Shown piece by piece: positions 1 to 8,502 of a stretch of 46,698 nt of DNA. The notes beneath the pieces are model-generated. The model saw only the letters and a list, made by a program, of their open reading frames with translations, made no database searches and was not told where the DNA came from. A program made the position numbers and the translations under genes. The number at the start of each line of letters is the position of its first letter. Position 1 is the stretch's first letter. Location of the stretch: contig NZ_MVQX01000010.1 of NCBI RefSeq assembly GCF_002067275.1, positions 1 through 46,698 on the forward strand, written 5' to 3'. The stretch comes from Methanomethylovorans sp. PtaU1.Bin093 (lineage in GTDB: Archaea; Halobacteriota; Methanosarcinia; Methanosarcinales; Methanosarcinaceae).

Positions 1-125
1 TTCAGACTTTCAGAAATAGTAGCAATTTCATCTTCAGTAGGGTTTACAAGATTTATCCATGCTCCTTTTTCAACTCTATCGAGACTGACTATCTCATTTT
101 CCGTTGACTTGTAAATATTAAGCAT
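1..125 (-). CDS. corA: CorA-family magnesium/divalent cation transporter, N-terminal fragment (cut by window edge)
   Basis: Reading the minus strand from an ATG at 125 gives an open frame that runs off the left edge. It begins MLNIYKSTENEI and contains WINLVNPTEDEI, the typical start of the cytoplasmic domain of CorA proteins, membrane channels for Mg2+ or other divalent metals. A GAGG ribosome binding site lies just upstream of the ATG. Only about 41 residues are visible, so the pore motif (GMN) cannot be checked. It is divergent from the CDF transporter at 597, which makes this a metal-ion transport neighbourhood. The assignment rests on the characteristic N-terminus only. Confidence 0.8.
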   Translation of the reverse strand, partial: MLNIYKSTENEIVSLDRVEKGAWINLVNPTEDEIATISESL

Positions 126-596
126 GAAAGCCTCATGTTATTGCAAAAGAAATTCACTTCCCTCTGAAGTTAAGCGACATATCAGATATCTTGAACAATA
201 TTAATACACATGATATTACTTATATTTTTTTCTTCAGAAAAAATAGAACACTTGTAGAGTGTAAAGAAATTCCACAACTTTGATCAGAGTTCCTCTTTTA
301 AAGATTACTTTAATTTATTAATTGCGGTTAAAATGGATCATTGCCATCAAGCAGACAGTTTGCATCGCTACTCATAATGGATACATAACCTGATCATGTT
401 GACTTTTGAGAAGAAGCATTTCGGTCATAATTCGTGGTTTAACAAGAATTGCTGTCATGTAATAAGGCTATTTACAAAAATTAGATATGAAGTTACATCA
501 TAGCCTTCAGTAAAAAAGATAGGCGCAGCATCACTTTTTCGATATAAAAATCATACTGTTTTATATATTACTGTATCACTCTCTTGAGAGATACAG
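126..596. promoter_or_regulatory. Divergent promoter region between corA and the CDF transporter
   Basis: No credible gene is seen in these 471 AT-rich bases. A TATA-like element, TTTATATATT, lies at 560-569 and would place the CDF transcript start near 590, so that mRNA would be almost leaderless. A near-perfect palindrome covers that start point (separate entry). The corA promoter must also lie here, but I cannot pick one AT-rich box over others. Confidence 0.6.
571..596. promoter_or_regulatory. Palindrome over the predicted CDF transcription start
   Basis: CTGTATC-A-CTCTC pairs with GAGAGATACAG, arms of 11 and 12 bases with one unpaired base and a two-base centre. It ends directly at the ATG at 597. 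Its position about 5-30 bases downstream of the TATA box fits an operator that blocks initiation, possibly for a metal-responsive repressor. That role is inference. Confidence 0.45.
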
Positions 597-1472
597 ATGG
601 ATATACGCTACAGAAAAATCCGAAATATAATGATTCTCATTCTGTTTCTCAATCTGGCAGTTTCGGTTGCAAAAATTAGCTACGGAATGCTGACAAATAC
701 GCTAAGTATGCAATCCGATGGTTATCATTCTTTGTTTGATGGTGTTTCCAATATAGTAGGTATAGTTGGTATTCAAGTGGCTTGCAAACCTCCAGATGCA
801 GAACATCCATACGGGCACCGCAAGTTCGAAACATTGGCATCAATTTTTATTGCAGTGTTGCTCATATCCGTGGCTTTCAAAATCGTAAGTTCTGCCTTTT
901 CCAGGTTTGGCAGTAATGACGTGCCTGAAGTGACTTTAATCAGCTTCTTGATAATGATAGGCACAATGATCGTGAATTATTTTGTCACAACATATGAATA
1001 TAGAAGCGGAAAGAAACTTCAAAGTGAAGTACTTATTGCTGATTCAATGCACACTAAAAGCGACATATATGTTTCACTTTCTGTTATTGTTGGTCTCATT
1101 GCCATTAAAGCAGGTTTTCCGATACTAGATCCTTTGATTGCTGTTGTGATTGCTGGAGTGATCATACACGCAGGTTATTCTATCATCAAGCAAAGTGCAT
1201 CTGTGCTATGTGACCAATCACAACTTGACCCGGAGGATATATGTAAGGTCGCATATTCTGTAGAAGGGGTTTTGCAATGTACCACGATACGGACAAGAGG
1301 AGTAGCAGGGAATATATTTATGGATATGAGACTCGGAGTACGTCATGACATATCCATTACAGAATCACATACAATTTCCCATTTAGTTGAAAATAAATTA
1401 AAAGAACACTTTGATGGAGTTCAAGACGTGGTCATACACATAGAACCAGTTTCAATTGAATCGGCATCTTAA
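597..1472 (+). CDS. Cation diffusion facilitator (CDF) family metal exporter, Zn-type site
   Basis: A 291-residue membrane protein with about six hydrophobic segments and a cytoplasmic C-terminal ferredoxin-like domain, the normal CDF length. The transport site is readable: HSLFD in TM2 and HTKSD in TM5, an H-x3-D/H-x3-D pair as in zinc-transporting CDFs, where FieF has D-x3-D in TM2. The loop motif HPYGHRKFE matches the second metal site of FieF-like proteins. It probably exports Zn2+ (or Co/Fe) in exchange for protons. The ATG at 597 sits directly after a palindrome and about 30 bases after a TATA box, so a leaderless transcript is likely. CDF membership is certain; the metal is inferred. 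Confidence 0.92.
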   Translation: MDIRYRKIRNIMILILFLNLAVSVAKISYGMLTNTLSMQSDGYHSLFDGVSNIVGIVGIQVACKPPDAEHPYGHRKFETLASIFIAVLLISVAFKIVSSAFSRFGSNDVPEVTLISFLIMIGTMIVNYFVTTYEYRSGKKLQSEVLIADSMHTKSDIYVSLSVIVGLIAIKAGFPILDPLIAVVIAGVIIHAGYSIIKQSASVLCDQSQLDPEDICKVAYSVEGVLQCTTIRTRGVAGNIFMDMRLGVRHDISITESHTISHLVENKLKEHFDGVQDVVIHIEPVSIESAS

Positions 1473-1551
1473 AGAAAAAGTAGAGTAGACCAAAAAACGA
1501 AATTGCAAGTATACACTAATGTTACTTGCAACGGTTAATCGATTAATCCCA

Positions 1552-2283
1552 TCATTTGGTAATGTATGTCACTTGTACGGACATGGAAACTGTCGTTTCA
1601 CCTGGCTGAATTGGTGTGGCAACTGCTGCTCCGGCTGCTGTTGGTGAATATAGCGGCTGTACATTACCTCCCTCACTTGCGGAAGCAGTCTGCACACCTA
1701 CTATTTTGATACCCAGATTTGAAGCAAGTTCATCAGCCTTAGACCGGGCATCAGTTACAGCTGCCTGGAATAACTCATTACGAACAGATTCCTGCTGTTC
1801 ATCAGATACGGAAAAGGTTATGCCTCCAATCTGATTAGCACCTGCAGCTGTTGACCTGTCAATGATAACACTCACATTACCTAGATCCTTTGTAGTGACC
1901 TGTACTGTGTTAGAAGCCGAGTAAGCTACTATGGTAGGAGTACCATTATAATCGTATACAGGCTCTATTGAAACGTAGGATGTCTGTATCTCATTATCCT
2001 GTAATCCTATATTCTTAAGTTCACTGATAACAGCATTCATCAAAGCTGCATTTTGAGTCGAAGATTCGTTTGCAGTCGGTGCTTGGAAAACAACTCCAAT
2101 ACTTAATGAAGCTGTATCTGGAGTCATCTTCTTTTCAGCAGAACCCGAGATGGAAAGAGTGTGTTCCCCATTCTGTCCCGATGATGCTACCGAACCAGCA
2201 TATATTATAGCCGCCATCAGTGCTACAGCAATTGCGAGTACAACAAGCATAATATACATTTTATTATTTGCTTTATCGTCCAT
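1552..2283 (-). CDS. SIMPL domain (DUF541) membrane-anchored protein
   Basis: A 243-residue protein with one N-terminal membrane segment or uncleaved signal (residues about 8-30) followed by a SIMPL/DUF541 domain. It starts with the family-typical LSISGSAEKKMTPDTASL and has the usual KADELASNLGIKI segment near the C-terminus. Members are exported or periplasm-facing, and the biochemical role is unknown. I chose the ATG at 2283 because GGAAGGA lies seven bases upstream; a GTG at 2298 is possible but overlaps that site. It is convergent with the CDF gene and divergent from the heme-motif protein. Confidence 0.85.
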   Translation of the reverse strand: MDDKANNKMYIMLVVLAIAVALMAAIIYAGSVASSGQNGEHTLSISGSAEKKMTPDTASLSIGVVFQAPTANESSTQNAALMNAVISELKNIGLQDNEIQTSYVSIEPVYDYNGTPTIVAYSASNTVQVTTKDLGNVSVIIDRSTAAGANQIGGITFSVSDEQQESVRNELFQAAVTDARSKADELASNLGIKIVGVQTASASEGGNVQPLYSPTAAGAAVATPIQPGETTVSMSVQVTYITK

Positions 2284-2512
2284 ATTTAATCCTTCCACAA
2301 CTTTACGGCTGATATGTAAGTGTATCTCTTGATGTGGTTCTTATATCTTGTTGTAAATATTGGAGGGCTGGGCAGGAAGGAGAAAAGGAAATACGAATTT
2401 AAGTGCAATATAACCAGTGTAATATTTATCACTCAACTAGGTTCAGAGTACTTAAATACTTCATGACCACTATTCATTAGTTGAAATAATCGGAAAAGCT
2501 GTGGTGATAGAT

Positions 2513-3085
2513 GTGAACTATAAACTAACTATCGTATTGTTCCTAGCAGTGGTAGTTTTGATTGGAGCACCTATGGTTTCGGCAAAATCTAACTATTTGT
2601 CGTCTTTCAATCAACACTATAACACTAGTGGTACAAAGCTAGATACATGTAATATCTGTCATGGCTCCAGTTCTGGAGGTTCTTTTAATCTTTATAGTAT
2701 GGCATATTCAGGAAGTGGAAGAAACTTTGCATCAATCGAGGCCCTTGATTCAGACAAAGATGGCTTTACTAATATCGAGGAAATCAAAGCCCTTACTTTC
2801 CCTGGAAATGCCAATGACTATCCACAAACAACACTTGCCACTCCAGCTGCAACAACCTCTAACGTAACTCAGGAACAGCAAACGACCGCTGAAGTACATG
2901 TCAGCAATGGAACTCCGGAGAAAACAACTACCGAAGGTTTAGTGAACAACACAACTCAGGAAAAACCAACTGTTCAAATACCAGTAAACAATACAACAGA
3001 GACACCGAGGTCCCCTGGATTTGAAGTTATATTTGCAGTTGTAGGGTTCTTAATAATTGTAGGCCTGCAGAGAAAATATGTCTGA
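2513..3085 (+). CDS. Secreted protein with CxxCH heme-binding motif, Ca-binding loop and PGF-CTERM anchor
   Basis: About 190 residues. An N-terminal signal peptide ends near VSA. One CNICH motif (residues 46-50) is a c-type heme attachment site. DSDKDGFTNIEE (79-90) is an EF-hand or thrombospondin-type-3-like calcium loop. A Thr/Asn-rich, repetitive linker follows with several N-x-T sites. The C-terminus has SPGFEVIFAVVGF and a basic tail, the PGF-CTERM signal processed by archaeosortase A for lipid anchoring to the cell surface. I prefer the GTG at 2513 because GGTGAT lies just upstream; a GTG at 2501 is also in frame. The likely role is a surface-exposed monoheme electron carrier, but no partner genes are nearby. 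Confidence 0.75.
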   Translation: MNYKLTIVLFLAVVVLIGAPMVSAKSNYLSSFNQHYNTSGTKLDTCNICHGSSSGGSFNLYSMAYSGSGRNFASIEALDSDKDGFTNIEEIKALTFPGNANDYPQTTLATPAATTSNVTQEQQTTAEVHVSNGTPEKTTTEGLVNNTTQEKPTVQIPVNNTTETPRSPGFEVIFAVVGFLIIVGLQRKYV

Positions 3086-3395
3086 AAACTCGGATAGGAT
3101 AGTTGGTTAATTGTTGGGCTGACTGCATGTAGGGATCCATTTTGCCGACGGTTAATTTTGCCTTTTGGCACATTAAACCTTTTCCAATTAATTTCTAAAG
3201 TAGCCGTACACTGTAAAACTTATAGTAATAACAGTAGTTAATGGTCCTATCCTGGTAAACTCGTCCCAGCTACAAGCCAACAGGAGCCTCTAGGACATTC
3301 GGGAGTACCTTACACCCTTTACCTGATCTTAAACTTTCGTCTAAGGTCACTGCACAAGAACGCTATAAAATTAGCTTTTATCAGATTGGTTCCAA
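3086..3395. other. Intergenic stretch without a recognisable gene
   Basis: There is no ORF of useful length with a ribosome binding site on either strand. The block at about 3240-3330 is less AT-rich than its surroundings and read in reverse vaguely suggests a transposon-protein tail, but I could not establish this. Confidence 0.5.
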
Positions 3396-3521
3396 TTATA
3401 GATGGCTCTGTACCTTGACTATCCTGAACTTATCTTCCTTCTTCAGTTCTTCCATGTCTACGATGTTCTTAGGTATGGTCATAGTAAATTGTCCTTTACA
3501 ATTTTCCTGCAATAATGGCAT
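3396..3521 (-). CDS. Small AbrB/SpoVT-like protein (41 aa), possibly truncated
   Basis: From the ATG at 3521 the frame gives MPLLQENCKGQF, then TMTIPKNIVDMEELKK and EDKFRIVKVQ, ending at 3396. The ITIPK-x(n)-KKxD pattern is typical of the swapped-hairpin AbrB/MazE DNA-binding fold found in many small archaeal regulators and antitoxins. GGGTG lies upstream of this ATG; an in-frame ATG at 3552 would add ten residues. Homologs normally continue 10-30 residues past this stop, so it may be a shortened gene. No toxin-like partner is adjacent. Confidence 0.5.
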   Translation of the reverse strand: MPLLQENCKGQFTMTIPKNIVDMEELKKEDKFRIVKVQSHL

Positions 3522-3705
3522 CCTTGCACCCTCTTTTCTATTATTACGCATAACATTACCATAATGTTATTTAGCTATTATGTTCATTCAAATGGATGGA
3601 TTTAGACAAGAAGGGAAAAATAATATTTACTTCCTTGAGGCATTGTTCCTCCGGATGAACACTACAGGATCATGTTTTTAATACAATGGAACAAATCATT
3701 CAAAG

Positions 3706-4110
3706 ATGAGTAAGATGGACGATCTGGAAGCTATCAGGAAAAAAAGGCTTCAGGAACTGCAGCGTTCCCTTGAAGCACGTCAATATCCGGCAGAACCAGT
3801 GGTTGTCACTGATATCAGTTTTGATCAGTTCATATCGCAATATCCTCTTACAGTGGTAGATTGCTGGGCACAGTGGTGCGGTCCCTGTCGCATGTTATCT
3901 CCCATCATCGACCAGCTTGCCTCAGAACTGCAGGGCAAGATCGTCTTTGGCAAGCTTGATACTGACCAGAATCCCAGGACTGCACAGGATATGGGAATAT
4001 CAAGCATTCCCACATTACTGGTCTTCAAACAGGGTAATTTAGTTGACCGTGTTTCAGGGGCATTGCCTAAACAGTTGCTTTTACAAAGATTAAAGCCATT
4101 CATTAGTTGA
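3706..4110 (+). CDS. Thioredoxin with helical N-terminal extension
   Basis: 134 residues. The thioredoxin fold begins around residue 32 and contains the redox motif WCGPC and the cis-proline segment SIPTLLVF. It reduces protein disulfides in the cytoplasm. The first 30 residues (LEAIRKKRLQELQRSLEAR) form a charged amphipathic helix not found in minimal thioredoxins. The methanogenesis marker 14 gene starts only 29 bases downstream, so the two are probably co-transcribed, and this thioredoxin may serve a redox-sensitive methanogenesis protein (inference). The family call is certain. Confidence 0.95.
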   Translation: MSKMDDLEAIRKKRLQELQRSLEARQYPAEPVVVTDISFDQFISQYPLTVVDCWAQWCGPCRMLSPIIDQLASELQGKIVFGKLDTDQNPRTAQDMGISSIPTLLVFKQGNLVDRVSGALPKQLLLQRLKPFIS

Positions 4111-4139
4111 TATATTGATCATGGACAGGAGCTTGTAAT

Positions 4140-5579
4140 ATGGGTTATAGACCAAGAATCGTCGAGAGTCCTTCAGTACGTCTTATAGAACTGAAGTCAG
4201 GTTCCACTGCCTATTTCATTGTAGCTTCGGTGGAAGTAGGTAACACAACTACCAAATGTATCCTCACAGCCACGAACCTTGAGGACGGGAAAACACGTCT
4301 TATAAACAAGACGGTCACCATGACCCGTGATGTGAGAGCACCTAAGCCCGGAGAGGAGATATTTGGCCGGACCCTCAGCGGTGTGGAACTTACGCGACAA
4401 TCCATTGCCGAACTTGTAAGAGATACGCTTCTCAAAGCAGTGGATGCGGCAAATCTTGACATAAAGACAGACATTCATTTCGTGGTACGTTCCACAGGTG
4501 TCGTGGCCGGTTTTGACGCACCAGAGGAAGTGGGCGAGTTCATAAAGGCACTGGCTGAAGGTTGCCTCCTGGCGGGTGTGCCTCCGAATCGTATGACACC
4601 ACCAATGTCAGTATTCAATATGCATGAGAAGTTCCGCAAATATACCAAACTGGAAAAGGTCGTATTTGATGGTGCAGTTGCCAGTGTCACACCTCCCAAA
4701 GGAGCTACCGGCGTGGAGATCGTGGCCAACGAAATGGAAGGAGAACTTGCAACAGCAGGCATCAAGGAAGGTGCAAAATGGGTGGATGTGGATTTCCGTA
4801 ATCCTTGTATCTCCATGGACTTTGGTACCACACTGGACGGCAGGATCATAGGACAGGAACTGCCCTATGCAAGGACCATCGGCAACTTCTGCGGTTATGC
4901 TGGTGCTATACCGGATGCACTTATCAAAGGCACAGGTAAGGTCGATGCCAAAAAAGGTACAGCTCTTGAGGTCGCTCAGAACATCTCCCTTGGTAAAGTT
5001 TCGCTCATGCTGAAAGGTAAACAGATAAAGGAGTACTCAGAAAAGATCCAGCAGTATATACGTATCGAGAAAGTGCCTTCAGGCTTTAAAAGATATGGCA
5101 GCGTGCCAGTGAACCCTCAGGCTGCAGAAGAGATAGGTGTTGTGCTCATAGGCTGTGATGTAGGTGTTAATGGCTCAGATATGGACAAGCTCATGGCAAT
5201 AGGTGCTGAGATAAACGAGAAACACGGCCTTAACTTCCTGTTCGCTGTAATAGATGACGTAATGGCCCGTGTTGTACAGAGGCTTGTAAAAGTGGCACAG
5301 GAATATGAACTTGTTTTCGAGAACACAGCTATAGGTGTCACCGGACGTGCAGGGATCACTGGTGATAAGCCAAAGCTCATCCTGAAATACCTTGAAGAGC
5401 TGGGCATCAATGGCAAAATAGATGAACACGTTGTATTCGTGGACGATGGTCTGGCAAGGGGTGCTGCTGTCATGGCGCGGTGTATGAACTCCCTGGGAAC
5501 CACATTCAATCCTCTTGGAGGCAGAAGAGGCGGGAAATGTATCCTTGCCCAGCGTGTAAAACTCCAGTCAGGAAAATAA
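4140..5579 (+). CDS. Methanogenesis marker protein 14
   Basis: A 479-residue protein of the family found in essentially all methanogens (methanogenesis marker 14), function not established to my knowledge. Near the N-terminus, VEVGNTTTKCIL looks like the phosphate-binding loop of ASKHA-fold ATPases, and SMDFGTTLDGRI around residue 225 looks like a second such loop. That layout resembles activators of corrinoid or radical reductases, so an ATP-dependent activation or assembly role is a reasonable guess but is inference. No CxxC cluster expected for an iron-sulfur activator is obvious. The ATG at 4140 follows the thioredoxin stop by 29 bases, suggesting one transcript. Confidence 0.9.
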   Translation: MGYRPRIVESPSVRLIELKSGSTAYFIVASVEVGNTTTKCILTATNLEDGKTRLINKTVTMTRDVRAPKPGEEIFGRTLSGVELTRQSIAELVRDTLLKAVDAANLDIKTDIHFVVRSTGVVAGFDAPEEVGEFIKALAEGCLLAGVPPNRMTPPMSVFNMHEKFRKYTKLEKVVFDGAVASVTPPKGATGVEIVANEMEGELATAGIKEGAKWVDVDFRNPCISMDFGTTLDGRIIGQELPYARTIGNFCGYAGAIPDALIKGTGKVDAKKGTALEVAQNISLGKVSLMLKGKQIKEYSEKIQQYIRIEKVPSGFKRYGSVPVNPQAAEEIGVVLIGCDVGVNGSDMDKLMAIGAEINEKHGLNFLFAVIDDVMARVVQRLVKVAQEYELVFENTAIGVTGRAGITGDKPKLILKYLEELGINGKIDEHVVFVDDGLARGAAVMARCMNSLGTTFNPLGGRRGGKCILAQRVKLQSGK

Positions 5580-5671
5580 GTAGTTGGGAAGTAAGTAACT
5601 TCCCTGTGAACATTTATAAATGACCAGAAATACCAGACAATACGTACCAGAATTATTCAGTTCACTTTTAG

Positions 5672-5779
5672 TCAGTAATAACTGCCGTTCCTCTTTTCCT
5701 GTCTCATCTTCTCTTTTTTGAACTCCATCTGGTGCTTAACCATTGCTCTTTCATGTCTGTTAGGCTTTCTGTTATTCAT
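5672..5779 (-). CDS. Small basic hypothetical protein (35 aa)
   Basis: This short minus-strand frame reads MNNRKPNRHERAMVKHQM, then EFKKEKMRQEKRNGSYY, ending at 5672. A good ribosome binding site (AGGTGG) lies about five bases before the ATG. The peptide is very rich in Lys, Arg, Glu and Gln with no hydrophobic stretch, as in nucleic-acid- or ribosome-associated small proteins. It lies alone between two convergent genes (marker 14 and polX). I do not recognise a family. The support is the clean start signal and sensible composition. Confidence 0.6.
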   Translation of the reverse strand: MNNRKPNRHERAMVKHQMEFKKEKMRQEKRNGSYY

Positions 5780-5987
5780 ACGACCACCTGTGAATAGTCA
5801 TATTTTGCATACATGTGGCTATCTCCTGTGATAGTTGAGCAGAACCGGAACGATAGAACATTTAGACACGTTCCGTGGATGAGTTGATATATTACAACTA
5901 ATAATGAGCATTTTAAGGAACATTGCTTATGCATTTCATATTTATGTACATGTATATAAAGAAGCTGTTATTATCCTTCATTCCGTC

Positions 5988-7715
5988 CTAGGGAATGCCT
6001 AAGAGCTTGCAGAGTTCTTTTAGATCTAAAGTGTTCACTACATCTGCAGGTTTTATCCAGGCTCTTCTTGCAGTGCCAATTCCATATCTTATGTTGGCAA
6101 ACTGATCGGGCGAATGGGCATCTGTATTGATGGCAAGTTTTATCCCCATCTGCATGGCTATCATCGCATAGTTGTCATTAAGGTCAAGTCTCTGGGGAGA
6201 GGAATTGATCTCCAGGACTTTTCCGAATTCAAGAGCTGTGTCCATGATCTTTTCCATATCCATCTCAAAGGGTAGCCTCTTTCCGAATTTTCGGCCGGTG
6301 GGGTGCGCAAGGATATGTACATGTTCATTTTCCAGTGCAGATACTATCCTCTTTGTCATGGTCTTGCTATCCTGTTCTACAGCACCATGCACAGCAGCTA
6401 CAACAATGTCAAGCTGTTCCAGCAAATCATCACTGTAGTCAAGTGTTCCATTGGGAAGTATATCGCACTCTGTACCTGAAAGTATCCGTATGCCTTCAAT
6501 GCTTTCGTTAAGTTCCTCTACCTCTTTGATGTGCTCCAGCAACCTTTTTTCCGAAAGGCCGTTTGCGATCCTAGAAGATCCGGAGTGATCAGTGATAGCT
6601 ATATATTCATATCCAAAAGCCCTTGCTGCAAGAGCCATTTCCTCCATTGTGTTCTTACCGTCGCTCCAGTTGGAATGGACATGCAGATCACCTTTGATGT
6701 CACCGATCTCTAAAAGCCTGGGGATCTTCCTTTCCATTGCCGCTTCTATTTCTCCCCTGTCCTCACGCAGTTCAGGCGGAATGAACTGCAGTCCGAGCAT
6801 CTCATACTGTTGCTCTTCCGCAGAGAAAGGTATTTGTTCTCCGGTTTCAGCATCCTTTGATCCATATTCACTGAGGTGCAAGCCCTTTGCAAGGGCTATC
6901 TTGCGCAATTTTACGTTATGGTCCTTCGAGCCTGTGAAATGCTGAAGCAGGGAACCGAATGCATCGTCCTTAACGATCCTCAGGTCTACCTGGATGTTTC
7001 CCTGATATATCACCGAGCCCTTGGTATTTCCCTTCTCCAGAACCTCCTGCACGTTGTCCATACGGAAAAAGGCTTCTATGGCCTTTTCCGGCTCATCTGA
7101 GCGGGCTATCAGATCGATATCCCCTACTGTTTCTTTACATCTTCTTATGCTTCCGGCTATCCTGACCTCTCTGATCGATTTTCCATCAACGAGCTTTCTG
7201 GATATTTCTTCGGCTACAGGCAACGCCACACCCAGAGGGAGCCTTCCTATGTTACCTTCTGCAAGCTGGCGTTTAGCGGCAATGAGGATATTCTCTTCCA
7301 TTTTCACACCCATTCCAGGGATCCTGCGTATCCTGTGTTCCTCTGCAGCTCTGAGCAATCCTTTCAGGTCTTTTACGCCTAGTTTTGTGTACAGCAGATG
7401 TGCGGTCCTGGGGCCAATTCCCTGCACGGCAGTGATCTCTTCTATTTCTTCCGGTATCGTGTGCCTGATCTCTTCATAGGCCCTGAATGACCCCGTATCA
7501 AGCATTTCCTTTATTTTTGCCTCTATTGCCTCTCCAACACCGGGAATATTGGCAAGTTCATCTTTTTTGCGCAGGACATTTATATCCTCTTCCAGCTCCT
7601 CAATATGTCGTGCAGCTTTCTGGTATGCCTTTATCTTGAAAACGTTCTCCCCTTTGAACTCCAGCATCTCTGCCATTTCATACAGGCGCTTTGCAACTTC
7701 AGCGTTATCCATCAT
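5988..7715 (-). CDS. polX: Family X DNA polymerase with PHP domain (PolX)
   Basis: About 575 residues with the standard PolX order. An N-terminal 8-kDa-like helix-hairpin-helix region carries NIPGVGEAIEAKI and VQGIGPRTAHLL. The nucleotidyltransferase palm has GSIRR and VGDIDLIA (metal aspartates). The C-terminal PHP phosphoesterase domain has DLHVHSNWSDG, ITDHSGSS, GTECDI, AHPTGRKFG and NTDAHS. It fills short gaps in base-excision or end repair, and the PHP domain usually gives 3'-5' exonuclease activity. Two adjacent ATGs (7715, 7712) are the best starts; a GTG at 7739 would add residues not typical of the family. It follows the DUF166 gene by about 30 bases on the same strand. Confidence 0.95.
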   Translation of the reverse strand: MMDNAEVAKRLYEMAEMLEFKGENVFKIKAYQKAARHIEELEEDINVLRKKDELANIPGVGEAIEAKIKEMLDTGSFRAYEEIRHTIPEEIEEITAVQGIGPRTAHLLYTKLGVKDLKGLLRAAEEHRIRRIPGMGVKMEENILIAAKRQLAEGNIGRLPLGVALPVAEEISRKLVDGKSIREVRIAGSIRRCKETVGDIDLIARSDEPEKAIEAFFRMDNVQEVLEKGNTKGSVIYQGNIQVDLRIVKDDAFGSLLQHFTGSKDHNVKLRKIALAKGLHLSEYGSKDAETGEQIPFSAEEQQYEMLGLQFIPPELREDRGEIEAAMERKIPRLLEIGDIKGDLHVHSNWSDGKNTMEEMALAARAFGYEYIAITDHSGSSRIANGLSEKRLLEHIKEVEELNESIEGIRILSGTECDILPNGTLDYSDDLLEQLDIVVAAVHGAVEQDSKTMTKRIVSALENEHVHILAHPTGRKFGKRLPFEMDMEKIMDTALEFGKVLEINSSPQRLDLNDNYAMIAMQMGIKLAINTDAHSPDQFANIRYGIGTARRAWIKPADVVNTLDLKELCKLLGIP

Positions 7716-7745
7716 TGATATATAATGAGGGAGTAGCACAAAAAT

Positions 7746-8423
7746 CTAATGTTCTTTTTCCAGGTCGGCCTTTTCAATGGCCCTGGCAACAGCATCCTTA
7801 TGCAGTTGTGCAGATTCATGGATACCGCCTTTGTTGCCTCTTACTGCACGGCATGGGTATTGTTGTATCAGCAGTCCGGCTTTGGCAGGTGCATCTATTA
7901 TAGACGTACCCTTCAGTCCCTCTGCCATGTGCCAGGTACTTCCGCAGGGTGCTCCACGGATAACTTTAACTTGATCCACTTTTCCTTCACGAACAATGAT
8001 CTCAAGGAGAGGACGTGACAGTTTTTCAGTGAATTCACATATAGCGGGATCTGCGCTGAGGGTGCAGCAGATATCCTCCACTTCTATGTACATGCCATAT
8101 TCTTGTGCGATCTGCTCAAGTTCCTGCACAGGCGCTTTTGATGCACCACCGGGTACGATTAGGCTGCTGACTCCGTGTCTGCCGGCAAGCCTGGCTATGG
8201 CAGGCGTGAGGTCCGGGTGCAGGGAATATGTTACCAGGATCTCTGAGTTGAACACTTTTTCATCCAGGTGCAGCTCCTCAAGGAATTCATCCGGCTCATC
8301 TATGAACTCTGGGAGATGTTCGGGAACCTCTGCAGAGAGAACTCTCAGATCGGTCTTGCGAAGTATGGTATCTATCAGCCTCTTGCCATACTTGCCTCTT
8401 GTGATCACGCCAATGTTCGTCAT
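7746..8423 (-). CDS. DUF166 family protein
   Basis: About 225 residues starting MTNIGVITRGKYGKR, matching the methanogen-typical DUF166 family. Conserved-looking cysteines occur in EDICCTLSADPAIC and RGAPCGSTW, suggesting metal or iron-sulfur binding. Some old annotations call the family thymidylate-synthase-like, without firm support that I know of. The second of two close ATGs (8423) is preferred because GGGG lies nine bases upstream; the other is at 8429. It is probably the first gene of a two-gene transcript with polX, a pairing that could hint at nucleotide or DNA metabolism. Confidence 0.85.
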   Translation of the reverse strand: MTNIGVITRGKYGKRLIDTILRKTDLRVLSAEVPEHLPEFIDEPDEFLEELHLDEKVFNSEILVTYSLHPDLTPAIARLAGRHGVSSLIVPGGASKAPVQELEQIAQEYGMYIEVEDICCTLSADPAICEFTEKLSRPLLEIIVREGKVDQVKVIRGAPCGSTWHMAEGLKGTSIIDAPAKAGLLIQQYPCRAVRGNKGGIHESAQLHKDAVARAIEKADLEKEH

Positions 8424-8502
8424 GTACATTTTCCCCAAACAGGAAAGGTATTGCATATAATATCAAGTAAATTATTTATCTTTTGGACGTGCTCTTTGTT
8501 TT

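Noticed and set aside
3240..3330. Possible C-terminal tail of a TnpB (IS200/605) protein on the minus strand
   Set aside because: Only a vague resemblance over about 25 codons with stops; no zinc-ribbon or RuvC motif. A translated search against TnpB would decide.
7021..7479. Long plus-strand frame antisense to polX
   Set aside because: Codon-bias shadow of a clearly real gene; the same applies to other long antisense frames within argH, gatD, aspS, mgtE-like and ATPase genes.
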